The notes beneath the pieces were generated by a model. It was not told the DNA's origin. It worked only from the letters and a program-made list of their open reading frames with translations, and did no database searches. From positions 930,001 through 994,000 of the forward strand of contig JBBMOL010000228.1 of the NCBI GenBank assembly GCA_037954665.1: a stretch of 64,000 nucleotides of DNA, read 5' to 3'. The stretch is from Laguncularia racemosa. Its lineage: Eukaryota; Streptophyta; Magnoliopsida; Myrtales; Combretaceae. Made by a program: the position numbers and the translations under genes. Below, piece by piece: positions 21,961-33,722 of the stretch (within the stretch, counting starts at the first letter, position 1; every line of letters starts with the position of its first letter).

Positions 21961-22225
21961 ATTAGAGGACCAAATTGTGTAGAAGCAGATATGCCAACCT
22001 TTAGAGGTTCTAGAGGTTCCTAGTTACATGAGCCAACCTATAGAGGATAAAACTTGTCAGATACAGATGTGCTAACCTTCAAAGGTTCCTGAGGGTCATA
22101 GTCAGATAAGCCAACTACCAGAGGACCAAACTGTTCAAAGGCAATTGTGTCCACTTTCAGAGGTTCCAGAGGTTCATGAATAGTTGAGCAAACCATTAGA
22201 GGGCCAAGAGGGTCAAAAACATATG
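21961..22225 (+). repeat. 78-bp coding-type tandem repeat in the tail of element D
   Basis: Units start near 21961, 22039, 22117 and 22195, each 78 bp (26 codons), the last incomplete. In one frame the units share a PLEDQ-type start and a PLEVPEV-type middle. Element B has no such repeats at this place. Confidence 0.6.
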
Positions 22226-22484
22226 GGTGAATCAGGAAGGAGGCAACAATGTCAATAGAACGGGTTAAGACAGGAGAGGTCTTAGTGGATAATGGACCAT
22301 TATATATGTTGCAGATGAGGTATATCTTAGAAATGGAGGAGAGAAAACAATCACCTCCTATAGTATTTCAGATACTAGGATTCTGCAATGATACTTCTTC
22401 AAATAATTGGCTAGGAGGATACATAATCTCTACTGCATTTGATCTGTCAGAATTGAGGAAAAATCTTTTTGAGGCCCAAGGAGA

Positions 22485-23513
22485 TGATAGGAATCAAAAT
22501 CCTACAAGACCTATCATTAGGGCAAGAGCCAAAATATTTCAAATCTTGGCAATGAAGGTCTTCTTTAAACAAACCGAACTCGGAATTATTTGTATACTAA
22601 CCTCTTTTCTATTACTTATATGTTGTGTATTCTAGTAGGCTTACTTGTCAGGTTTTATAGGGCAATGGACAAACTCACTAAGACTCAGCTTGTGGGTTAT
22701 TCATGGACTAACCTAAACTGAAGATGAGCTAGACCAATGAATTCAATTGAAGAACTAGCTCGTTGAAGACTATTTTTGTACTTGTTATTTTTATCTTTGA
22801 ACCAGTTACTTTGTAATCATTTTGGGACATTTTATTTGGTTGTATTTGTGGATTTAGGATCGGCCACACTAGTGGCATAGACGTAATTGTTTTGTCATTT
22901 TAACCCTAGGTGGAGCAAGTATAAATACTTGCTAAAGTAGGGTTTGTAAGAAGCTTTTTTGAGAGATAAAAAATTGCTACCTCTTTACATGAGAATTAGG
23001 GTTCTTACTCTAAATTTCATAAGACTCTTGTCAATTCTTCAAAGATTGTGGTGAGTGGCAACTTACGAATTTGTGAGTTATATCAAATTCCTAAGTTGAT
23101 TCCAATTCATGCTAGTGTATCATATCTAGTTGTGATTTGGATTATTCTTATTTGTTCTTGTTATCACGTCATTTTAGGGTCATTTCTATCATTGAATTGC
23201 ATGCAATTTAGTGGAATTAAATCCTAAATTGTACTGTTAATTGTGATTATTCAATTGCTAGTGAAATTGTCAATTGCGTGGAAACCTCTTGTTTAAGAGA
23301 TTCACACCATTCTTTGTCATTTCGTGATTGGATTTTCCATTTGATCTTTATATGTGCTTTAGCCAATTAAGCACATCATAATTTGGTATCAAAGCAAGTT
23401 GTTCATACAATTAAGGTTAATTTGGAAATTGTTCTTCACGCCATTTTTGGAATTTGTTGAAATGGTTCTTCAATTGGTTTCATGGTCTTGAATTTGATCA
23501 TTTAGGCACATCA
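22485..23513 (+). repeat. 3' LTR of element D
   Basis: 1,029 bp, TGATAGGAATC...GGCACATCA. Preceded by a purine-rich GAGGCCCAAGGAGA. Contains the internal primer-site copy at 23384-23395. Confidence 0.87.
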
Positions 23514-23518
23514 CAAGG

Positions 23519-25265
23519 ATTGATAGGATGATAATGCCACAACCACTAGTGGCAAATCCTCAAGCACCACCAAGAGTAACTCCACAAAACATCCAGAGAG
23601 AGGGAGCAGGAGGAGGAGGAAATTTGGGAAGAAGAATGGAGGGAGATCATCATCCCTATAGGGAAGAGAGGGATGATAACTTTGGGGTCAGTCCTTACCT
23701 AAATAGGGATTTCAAGCCACCTAGGGGTTTAAAGTAAGTATGTAAAGCTGTAGATGCCTTCCTTTGATGGCAGGGGTTTAGCAAATGATTACTTAGACTG
23801 AGAGGATAAGGTTGAAGGCCTTTTCGAGTGCTATGAGATAGATGATAACACCCGAGTTCGACTTGCTACTGTTAAATTCATAGGGTATGCCGCCTTGTGG
23901 TGGAAAATTTTGGTGATTAGCAAGCGGAGGGATGGAGAGGCTGAAATTCATACCTTGAGAGATATGAAGAGGGTTTTGAGGAAGAGGTTCATTCCTGAAC
24001 ACTACAGTTAGGAGCTGTGTATGCGTCTTCAAACTTTGAGACAAGGAAGCAAAATAGTAGATAATTATGTACAAGAATTTGAAACCCTGATGATCAGATG
24101 TGGGTTAGTAGAGCCTCTAGAGCAAACCTTAGCGCACTTTGTATCTAGGTTGAAATATGAGATCTTATGTGTAGTTGAGCTACAAAGATACAATACACTT
24201 GATGAGGCTATATAGCTAGCCTTGAAAGTGGAAAGGCAGAGGCGATCCAATCCATTCAGGGTTACTAGTAGTAGGCCCAATGCTACTACCAGGCTCATAG
24301 GAGCTAATGGTCAGTTGGGAGGACCAAAGGCAGTAGGTGAACCAGTCAGGGCAGTGGATAGAGCTACTCCCAGCACAGATAGGGAGAACATGACTTCTAG
24401 GAAGGGTAAAGAGGTAATAGGACCTGATGTTAGGAAAACTGTACCAGGAACAACTAGTGGAAAAATGCGCCAAATTAAATGCTTTAAATGCATGGGGTTT
24501 GGGCATATGGCTGCGCAGTGTCCTAATAAGAGAGTCATAACAATTATGGAGGATATTGGAGAAGAAGATGAGGATGAAAAAGAAACTATAGAGCCCACAG
24601 ACCTGTCTCTAGCATTGCAGGAATACTATGACAATCAAAATGCTGAGGCACATGAGGAGGGAACAGGTGAACAATATTTACCTATTAATGTATTGCACAG
24701 GGTTCTAACTATATCTCTTGATGCTGTGGACAAATAGAGGGAGAAAATATTCCACACTTCTTGTAAAATCAAAGGTAACCTTTGTGTACTGATCATTGAT
24801 AGTGGTAGTTGCACTAATGTCATATCTACTGCATTAGTAGACAAATTACAACTATCCACTAGTCCACATCCTAGTCCTTATAATTTGTATTGGTTGAACA
24901 ATTGAGATAGTATGCGTGTTACACAAAGGGCAAAGGTGCCAGTAAGTGTAGGAAAGAAATATCATGATGAGATCCTTATGATGTAATTCCCATGTGTGCC
25001 TTTTATTTGCTTTTGGGTAAACCCTGGTTGTTTGATAGGAAGGTGTTACGTGACGGATTCAGAAACACTTACATGTTTCGGAAGGGAGGGTCTCGAATAG
25101 TATTGACACCTATGTCTCCATTAGAGGTGCACAGTTTCCAAGAGCAGATTAAGACTATTTCTATTCCTTCTCACAGTCGGGCAAATAGGGCGACAAATGC
25201 ATCCGAGTTTAGCCCAAGAAATGACCCTCTAGATTTGAGGGCAAATCTTTCAGAGGCCCGATGAG
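23519..25265 (+). pseudogene. gag-protease of element B, main part
   Basis: Continues the gag interrupted at 12088. It opens with a proline-rich, glycine-rich segment (23528-23733), then the gag core with several stops (WWKILV near 23900, YVQEFETLMIRCGL near 24070). The zinc knuckle is CFKCMGFGHMAAQC near 24480, followed by an acidic stretch. The protease active site DSGSCTNVIS lies near 24800 and LLGKPWLFDRKVL near 25010. The frame ends directly at the 3' LTR (25267), leaving no room for pol. At least six stops or shifts make it inactive. Confidence 0.82.
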
Positions 25266-25266
25266 A

Positions 25267-26124
25267 TGATAAGAATCTACCCTGCGATCTCGATAATTAG
25301 GGAACCTGATTTGGATGATGATCTAAATCACTCACATGTATCCATTTTTCTTTATCTAATAATGTTTGAGTTGTAATATAGCAGGTACAGTGATCAATCT
25401 TTATGGGATGCCACATGACCTACAATGTTGATCAATTGGGAACATCATCAGACTCACATCCAATGGCTTGCTATGATCACAAGTGACTTAAAGAACCGGC
25501 TCTTTGAAGACTATCTTTGTATTTGTTATTTTTCTTTAAACCAATTACTTTGTAATCATTTTGGGATGTTTTTATTTACTTGTATTTGTTGAATTAGGAC
25601 TGGCCACATTAGTGGCATAGACGTAAATATTTGGACAATTTAACCCTAATTGGAGCAAGTATAAATACTTGCTAAAGTAGGGTTTGTAGGGGCTGCTTGA
25701 ACCATATTTTTCATAATTGAACTATAAGGGCTACCTCCTTTTCATATACTCTTATCATTTCTTGAGTGAAGTGTGGCAAGTGGGATTTGATTCTTGTTGT
25801 GTGTAACATCAACAACGTCAAATCTATCTTAATTCCCTACTAGTGAGTCATATTTGGTGAGGAATTAGTTTATCTTTTTAGTGTAACATTCACACAATTT
25901 TTAGGGTTTGATTCAATTTGATTTCATATCCTTTTGATTGTGTTTAGTGTAATCCATTTCGGAAATTGCAAACTGTGAATTGTAATTCTCATTATTACTT
26001 GCGTGATTATCATTTAACACTTAGGGGTTTTGGAGTTTGTTGAATTCACGCCATTTTAGGAGATTTGTTTAATTGATCTTTCAATTAATTTCATGAGATT
26101 GAATTTGATCTATTAAGAACATCA
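25267..26124 (+). repeat. 3' LTR of element B
   Basis: 858 bp, TGATAAGAATC...GAACATCA, partner of 9846-10704. Followed by CTACC. Confidence 0.85.
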
Positions 26125-27175
26125 CTACCTTTCTAGCTTCTTAAAAGTTTGTCACATTTAAGATTAATGGAGCTAGTGATGATGCAATTAAACCTAGGTT
26201 GTTTTCATTCTCTCTTAGGAGTAGGGTAAAGCAATTGTTGAACTCTTTACCTAAAGTTTCAATCACTACATGAAATGAGATGGTAGGGAAATTTTTGGAT
26301 AAGCATTTTCTCCCCACAAAGACTGCAATGCTGAGGAATGACATATCTACTTATTTCTAAATAGAGTTACAAACCCTATAAAATACATGGGAGTGGTACA
26401 AGGATTTGCTACGAAAATGCCCACAACGTGGACTCCCACTTTCGATGAAGATTCAGACCTTCTATAATGGTCTTAATGTAGCTACTTAGCAAATGATTGA
26501 TGTAACAATAGGAGGTACTTTGAACACTAAAACACCTAAGCAAACCTAGGCCATGATCTAGGAGATGTCAATGAATGTTTATTAATGGAACTTAGGAAGG
26601 TTAAAGCTAGAAAAGATAGCAAGGGTTTATAATATGGATGTAGTTATAGCTTTTGCTACAAAGGTTGATGCATTAAGCAAGAAAGTAGATGAGCTATTCA
26701 GTGCACAACAAGAACAAGTGATGGCTTGTGAGGTCTCTAGAGGTAGACATTCAAGCTAAGATTATCATGTTTCTAAGGGTAATGGTGAATAGGTTGAGCA
26801 TGTGAACTTTATCAATAATTCCCCTAGATTGCAGTTCAGCCCTTATAGTAATACATAAAATACTAGGTGAAGAAATCACCCCAATTTCTCTTAGGGAGGT
26901 TAGAATCAATCGAGGAATAATCTACCCCCATAGGGATTGCAACAACCCTAAATGCAGCAAGAGAAAAACCTCGATTTGGAAGAACTTTTAACATAGTTCA
27001 TTAATAACACTAAAGCTCATTTTCAAGCAAAAGAGATCATATTGAGGAATAATGAGGCTTCTATCCGTAATTTAGAAAATCAGGTGGGTCAACTAGCAAG
27101 GTTGGTGTTAAAAAGACCATGGGGCATCCTGCTAGGTAACACCAAGTTGAACCTTAAGGAATAGGTCAAGATGGT
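26125..27175 (+). pseudogene. gag of element C, remainder
   Basis: Continues from 9845 after removal of element B. Athila/Tat gag blocks are visible: FKINGASDDAIK near 26155, LLNSLPKVSITT near 26235, KDLLRKCPQRGLP near 26400, TFYNGLNVAT near 26455 and IRNLENQVGQLAR near 27065. Stops and small shifts occur throughout. The segment stops short of any protease. The conserved hairpin follows at 27247. Confidence 0.75.
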
Positions 27176-27246
27176 TTCCCTAGGGAATGGTAAGGATTAA
27201 GAAGAAGGATAGAGTATGTTGAGTTAAAGACATTAAACAAGCAATT

Positions 27247-27264
27247 CTTAGGAGGCAACCCAAG
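27247..27264 (+). other. Conserved hairpin in element C
   Basis: CTTAGG and CCCAAG around the loop AGGCAA. One A-C mismatch, explained by a G-to-A change, breaks the third base pair from the loop. The stem differs from that in element E by a paired change. Confidence 0.55.
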
Positions 27265-28130
27265 CTTATCTTAATGTTTAGTTCTTATTTTAGTTTTTAT
27301 TTCCCTTTTAGTAGTTTTTATTCTTATTAATTTTAGGTTTTTATCAATTTCACCTATACCAACATTTCTTTTTTATTAAATACTAACCTTAATTTGGATA
27401 TAGATTGGCATGATTGTATTCTACATTTGTTTCAAGGAGTAAGAATGAATGATATAGGACAATTAAACACAAAAGTGGTTAAATGCGTGAGGCACCGAAG
27501 GGTTTACGAGCAAGTTCATGCCCATGAGCACCCCTATGAACTTCCATGTAAGTTAGGCTTTCTTTTAAAGTGCCATGAGTGGTTTATAGGCAAGATCACA
27601 CTTACAAATAAAATAATTAAAAAAGTGCATATGATCATGGTCGTGATCACAACTATAAACTTAGCTATAATCTTACCAATTTATATTATGATTCACACCT
27701 CGTGTTCTCTTCTCCTTCTCTCTCCTTTCCTATTTTTTTCCTCTCTTCTCTCTTTAGAAAACTTAACCTACCGAAATCCTCTTCCATTTTCCTCCAATTT
27801 TTTTTTTTTTTAGGCTTATTTTTCATGTTCTTCCTACAAATCTAAGTATGTTCTTTCCCTTTCCTTTTAATTTTGTGTTCTTTATTGTAAACACCCAATT
27901 TTTATCCCCCATCTATTTTTTAAATAAAATAATAATAAATAAATAATAATAATAAATAAAAGCCTAGTTTACAAGATAATGAAAATCAAAGAAAAAATAA
28001 TAAAAATAATAACAAAATATGAATATTTTCAATAAAATCAAGGAGATATGGGCTTCTAAATTAAACTTGGGAAGTACAAATCAATAAAAATTAATTGAAA
28101 CTATTAGCTTATATGCAAGTTAATTGTATG

Positions 28131-28250
28131 TAATGACCGAGAAAAGGGCCAACTCAGTTAGCTCATACCTATGTCCGAGTAAGAAAGAAAAGCCATAGAG
28201 GTCGGGGGTTCGAAACGCACACGAGACTTTTGATTTTTTTCCTCCAACTA
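28131..28250 (+). repeat. Possible tRNA-derived SINE fragment
   Basis: AACTCAGTTAGCTCA near 28152 resembles a Pol III A box and GGGGGTTCGAAACG near 28202 a B box (GGTTCGA core), about 50 bp apart. A T-rich run follows. It lies inside the candidate solo LTR. Could be chance. Confidence 0.25.
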
Positions 28251-29735
28251 GGTCACGTACGATGCACGTGATCGTCTTCCCCAGCAAGCCAGCGGCTATG
28301 AACGGAAAGGAGAAGAAGCTAAAGCAAATCTAGGTGCATCTAAACATTTTTTTTTTAATCTTTTCAAATTATCATGAACTTACAACTAAAAAAAATCCAT
28401 ATAAATCACAAGAACAAATTTAATTGAGAGATGTATATCAATTTTTCAAATCTCAAGAAGATAGAAACAAGTCTCAATTGTGGGCATGATTCAAGCTTAT
28501 CAACGTAATTTTTTTTGTGAGTCTATAAATAGAACTCGACCTTGTAAACTCAAAGGAGGAACAAATTTCATCCTCGGTTGCACAAATCACACTCCACACC
28601 TACTTTCTCTCTCTAAACTTCCATCATAGAACCCATCCACCATCTCTCTAGGATTGCACCCACTACACACAACTTGAAACAACAATATAGGTATTGATAG
28701 ACTCTTCGAAACTCAAGGATTCAAAAGATACAAACTTTTTGGCTTGATTTAGCCAAAATCATACTTAACCGAAAGACCCAAATTCTGCCAACACCAAATT
28801 TGCAAATGCCATTGTCACCATGCGACCTGGAGTTGAACTACCACTATCAACACATTACTCATCTCCAATAGGCTCGGACTGACACACCCAGAGGCCACGA
28901 TAGCCACCAGAGTTGCTCCATCATTTGTTGCATAAGCAAAACACACGAAGACCTTAATCGATTTGCATCAGTTTTTGAATTGCCCACTCACAAAACCCGA
29001 ACCAACCCATATCTAGGTAAGTGTTATTATTATTATTCTTATTAATTTAGTATAGGTGAATTAGTTTATTTAAATTTGTCAAAATCTAATTGATAAAAAA
29101 GAAAAAATAAATCTGATTAATAAAAATTAGGGTAAAAAATAATTAATAAATTATAATAATAATAATGATAATATGAATGTAATAACTTTATCTTAATTAA
29201 TTTAATCGAATAATTAGGAGGAACCATTGTATAAGCCTTGGGCATTGTGGTATAATCGTCGCCTAGGGACGATTAGGTTCCAAACTAGTTTTTGTTTTTA
29301 ATAATTAGTAATACTTAATCTATAAATATAAAGATATAAAAATTGAAAAATTAAAAAGAAAAAAAAAAGATTATTTATTATCTTGAATATGGCTTTATTA
29401 TGAAATATACAAAAAGAATGCTTTCTCACATAGAAAAATGATTTTCATGAAGTAAAAAAACTCTAATTGGTATTTTCAAAAGTTAGGTCTTTAGTCTTTC
29501 AAAATTGGGAAATAAAAGTTTAGGTTTAGAATTTTTCCTTTAAAAAATTAAAATGATAATAAACATAAACCCGACCTGTTTTCATAATTAAAATTAATTA
29601 ATCCACTAAAGTTTTATAAAAATAGAATTATGTTAGTTTGATCCTAATTAGCGGGTACGTAGGCACCTACTGGGCAACCACATATAAAATAATAAAAAGA
29701 CATTTTATTCTTTTTCGATTTCAACTTACCATATG

Positions 29736-29737
<2 letters not shown>

Positions 29738-29785
<48 letters not shown>

Positions 29786-29786
29786 A
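29738..29786. repeat. (TA)n microsatellite
   Basis: About 17 TA units, then GTATGTATGTATA. Confidence 0.95.
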
Positions 29787-31199
29787 ATATTTTATCCTTT
29801 TAAAATTTCGATTCATAATATAAAAACATAAAAATATTTTATTGTATTTTTAGTTTAATTTTAATTAAAGTAAAAATGCTGAAGCTTTATTATCTTTTAT
29901 TTGTAAGAATAGAAAATCCATTTATAATAAAAAATAATCAAAAGTTTTCCATGCTATTTTTTATTTTTTTGTTTTGCACATGTGATAGCGAAAGGAATTG
30001 ATAAGAAGCTTTTAATTCATTTTCTTGAAGAAGATAATAAGTAGTAACCATTTAGGTTTTAATAGGATAGCCCACGAGTCTAGATTCTCTAGTTAATATT
30101 TTTCCAAAATTGTTTTTTTAGAAAAATTCACATACCAGTAACTAGTTAAGATTAATCTACCTCATTAACCTTAACTTATCTTATTTTCCAACTTAAGATG
30201 GTGGTGACTACAATTTTCTTAAGATAATTAAAAATATAGTTTTTCCTTAATTTTACTATTGAGTAACTTGTATTAAGTGGGTTGGACTTAATATGGATTA
30301 ATTAAGGAAAAATCCAAAATTAGGCTCGACATTTATCTTTAGATAGATGTATTATACCAATTGAATATTACGTTGTCTTGTTGTGATTTAGCATTTTAAG
30401 GGTGCTTTAATGATGATTATTATTATCAAAGTATTTCCTTGATGCATGATTATGTCATGAATCTTGTTGGATGACAATGGATTATCTTTTAGGGCTTAGA
30501 GTTCACGATTTTCAAATTTGATGCATTGTACCCACTTTAGATATTAGACATGACTCGGGTTTTAGATAATTATATATGAAAGAAAAAAGAGGAAAAATAA
30601 ATAAATAAATAAGATGGGGTAATAGGAAAAGCAAAACTTTAATTTTGGGGTTTCTACATACTGTGGTTGAGGGTTTTTAATAATTAGAGAAATAAGACAG
30701 AACTAATGAGCTACTTATTATCTTTACTTGGTTCTAATGAAGAGTTAAATTTGCATTGCCTGATGTATAAAGGAAATGTAAGTTCATGAGACTAGTTAAA
30801 TTGTTAATGGAAGTATTTGTATGATTTATCAATAATTAGTTTCATATATGTAAATCAAGTAATGTACTGCTATGTTTGTTTTTATTTTTCTTCCATACAT
30901 TGTGTATTATGTTTGATTGCTAGTTTGTGAATAAGTGTAGTGAAGAATTTTCTAGGTTGGGCAAATGATCAATTTTTTTTTCTATTTTAGATTCAGAAGA
31001 GGTGGGTCTAATGCAACTCTTGAAAACCTACATAAAGTTGTAGGTGCTCAACAAATGCTTCATTTTATAGTCTAAGCCTTTAGACCAATCTCACTACTTC
31101 AACTAGCATATCTTCACTCAAGCTAGTTTCAAAGGTCTTATAAGACAGTTGATCAATTTTGGCGAATGGAAGTAGCTATTCTCCATTCATAAGTTAACA

Positions 31200-31870
31200 T
31201 ATAGAGAACAAACACTTAAGTTTCTATCTACTTTCAAATTGTGTAGAGATCACATCGCTTACAAAGTAAGGAATGGTATGCCCTTTAGCTTGAATGGCAA
31301 GGTATATAGATTGTCTTTTAAGAATGTTTCTATATGTATGGGTTTATATGATGAGGATTATATCAGGACCTCGGAATTTGCAGAACTTTTGATATAGTTA
31401 CCTAAAGGCTTAAGTGAAATAGTAGTGTGGAGGGAGCTAACACATGATGCAAAGTATAATCCAAAGATATCTAAGGCGTTTGCCTTGAAGAATCTAGCTC
31501 TTAGGGTAGTGTACAAGTTGTTAGCTTATGGTTTAATTGGAAGGGGGAATGGTTTTAGAGTAGTAATATTGAATGATATGATTTATTTGCATTCTAAATG
31601 CAAATATATTAATTTGGCAATTAGGTTAGCATTTTACTTATGCCATCAGGTGAAAGATACTCATGTTAGATGCATTTGTGCAAGTTCTTATATTATATGG
31701 TTAACCAAGAATTTGGGCATATTTGAAGGATTACTTGCAATGCAATAGAAAAATAATACCAAGCCAATGGCATTAGAATCCTTAAGAACCATGAAAGTTC
31801 AACTTCTAAGTGAACCTCAAGAAGAAGAGGAGGATGCTATGGAAGAAAATAAAGCACCATCAATCGCTCC
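31200..31870 (+). pseudogene. Athila ORF in the env position, element C
   Basis: From about 31280 the translation gives blocks that resemble Athila-type ORF proteins: FRLNGKVYRLSFKNVS-like (frames shifted), NPKISKAFALKNLALRVVYKLLAYGLIGRG and later SSYIIWLTKNLGIFE. The clearest open part is 31425-31746. The function of this ORF is unknown; in complete Athila elements it lies between pol and the 3' LTR. It is broken by stops upstream and ends near 31870. An acidic DEED-rich tail-like stretch follows at 32045-32095. Confidence 0.55.
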
Positions 31871-32430
31871 TTCACATTAGGATTTACCCTCCACATCTAT
31901 ACATAGCGGGCATTTTTTTAAGATTGCTTGGATTCATCGCTAGTTATGTAGGCTGTGAAGAGGTCAATGACGTTTGTAGGTTGGTGGGGAGAAGATTCTA
32001 CAAGCATAAGGACTTTAGATGCCACCTTCGCTTAAGGACTTAGAAGAAGAAGATGATGATGAAGATAAGGAAGAGACAAATGATGATGATGGTGCATGAT
32101 TACTTTCTGTTTGTTTGCTTTATTATTTGATGAGACTTTGCTTGACTACTAGTTTTATGGGGTACTTTGTACCACTTCAACTAATCCTATTGTTTGAAGT
32201 ACATGTGAACTCATTTTAGTTTTTAGTTTTAGTGATCATTTTCTTTTATATTCTTTTGATCTTTTTCTCTTTTTCTCTTCTTGTCCTATAAGGCATTTGT
32301 ACAATGAATTGGAAAATAAGAAATTTGCAAGGAAATACAGTAGTGAAAGTTTTTCACAAAACTAAGGAAGTTTCAATTTTCTTTACCCTTTTCTTTTCCT
32401 TTATGGTTTTATTTTTTAAGTATGTACATT

Positions 32431-32466
32431 GGGGACAATGTACATCTTTAAGTGTGGGAAAGGGGT
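32431..32466 (+). other. Internal polypurine-like block of element C
   Basis: GGGGACAATG... then AAGTGTGGGAAAGGGG, about 1.26 kb before the 3' LTR. It corresponds to 17291-17324 in element E. Confidence 0.5.
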
Positions 32467-33225
32467 AAAATGATATAGTTGATACTCGTTATTTTTCTTC
32501 TTTTTCATAAGAGCATAATTTGAGTTATTTAGAACATATTCCCTATACTTGATTTTTGCAATTTTTTTGAGTTTACATAGAATTTAATTAACTATCAACG
32601 CACACTTTATATCTAAATTGATTTGCATTCAAGATTAAAAAGAAACTTTTTGGGATAAGTTTTCACTTTATTCTTTTTTTTTTCTTTTTTACACTTTACT
32701 AGAATTAATCAATGAAATCTATGCAAGGTTTAGTTTCCTCTTATTTAGGCTTAGACTTAAAACTTTGAAATAGGATGGATATTGCTAATTGAGAGTTAGT
32801 GATTTGTATTTTTAATCTTACTTAATGTATACTTTTTCCTTATAAATTTCTAGAACATAATAATCTTTAATAAATGAATAAATATCTCTTGAAAGTTTCC
32901 CATAAAATTAATTAAGTTGGAGGTTAAATAATTAGTTGAATTGTGAATGAAAAAAATAAAATAAAATAAAATTTAGCAATGGACCTCATTAACTTGGGTA
33001 ATCAATTTTAAAAGGTACCTTTCTAAGGATAATAACACCTATTAACTTAAGTGGCGAGAATCATTGGCTAAAAGCTTACTAAACGGTTTAACAGAAACAT
33101 ATGAGAAAGCTAAACTAACTAATTAAATAAATTAAAATGGTGGATAGTTCAAAGGAGTATTTTTATGCCTAGTAGCCTAAGATCGTTTGACCTTGGACTT
33201 ACTGATCATGAAATTGCTTTATTAA

Positions 33226-33275
33226 AAGAGAGAGAGAGAGAGAGAGAGAAGAAGAAGAAGAAGAAGAAGAAGAGA
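33226..33275. repeat. (GA)n(GAA)n microsatellite
   Basis: About 11 GA units followed by about 8 GAA units. Confidence 0.95.
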
Positions 33276-33690
33276 AAATAAGCCTTCCAACAAAAATCAA
33301 ACCTAAGGAAATAATCAGAGGATGAGTTGATGTAACATGCATTTATTTTAAATTATTTTGTTTAGAGAGATGGAAGAGGAAAGTGTATACACTTTAGTTA
33401 AGTATACAAAGTATCAATTACTTTCTTTTAGTTGATTGATGTTAGTCTTGATTTTAAGTTTGTGAGTTTTTGTTTAAATGATGTCAGTAACTTTATTTTA
33501 CATAGATTAGTTATTGATTTCTAATACACTTTAGTAGTTTAAGTGTTTTAAGGACATTAATACATAATTGAGTAAGGTTATGATATCTTGAATTTTGATT
33601 AGACTGTGAATAGTTAGTTTTCTATGTAAGAAGTGAGTTCAATGAGATTGTTATTCTTTGGGAATTTGAATGATTGATTTATTTAGCTAG

Positions 33691-33722
33691 ATGACAAGAA
33701 AAATTTTAAGTGTGGGAAAAAT
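33691..33722 (+). other. Polypurine tract of element C
   Basis: ATGACAAGAAA... then TTAAGTGTGGGAAAAAT directly before the 3' LTR at 33723. Confidence 0.6.

Larger units (their letters stand above)
12089..23513 (+). mobile_element. Element D, deletion derivative of the B family, inserted in the gag of B
   Basis: The 5' LTR is 12089-12942 plus 20111-20287 (interrupted by element E), 1,031 bp in sum. The 3' LTR is 22485-23513, 1,029 bp. Flanks TAAGG (12084-12088) and CAAGG (23514-23518) agree at four of five. The interior is only 2.2 kb: primer site, GT-rich leader, the first codons of gag, a decayed protease segment and a repeat-rich tail. The core of gag and all of pol are absent. LTR, leader and gene ends resemble element B, so the two are one family at different stages of reduction. 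Confidence 0.82.
9846..26124 (+). mobile_element. Ty3/gypsy-type gag-only element B, inserted in the gag of C
   Basis: LTRs 9846-10704 (859 bp) and 25267-26124 (858 bp), both TGAT... to ...CATCA. Flanking 5-mers CTACA (9841-9845) and CTACC (26125-26129) agree at four positions. The interior holds a primer site, a 1.2-kb GT-rich leader, and a gag-protease gene that ends at the 3' LTR. No RT, RNase H or integrase is present. The gag is interrupted at 12088 by element D. Without D the element is about 4.85 kb. This matches the description of terminal-repeat elements with only a GAG domain (TR-GAG), which depend on other elements for pol. Confidence 0.85.
27886..30658 (+). repeat. Candidate solo LTR of a Tat/Ogre-like element
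   Basis: Starts TGTAAACACCC and ends GGGGTTTCTACA, near-inverted ends with TG...CA. Inside are a TATAAATAG box near 28524, and the GGGTACGTAGGCACC-type block near 29653 that I associate with LTRs of Tat-lineage elements. Length 2.77 kb. The flanks (TTTAT and TACTG) do not match, so insertion cannot be proven from the sequence. It may be one end of a longer, decayed element. Confidence 0.35.

Noticed and set aside
22249..22635. Plus-strand 128-codon frame
   Set aside because: Spans the end of the interior and the start of the 3' LTR of D; not a conserved protein.
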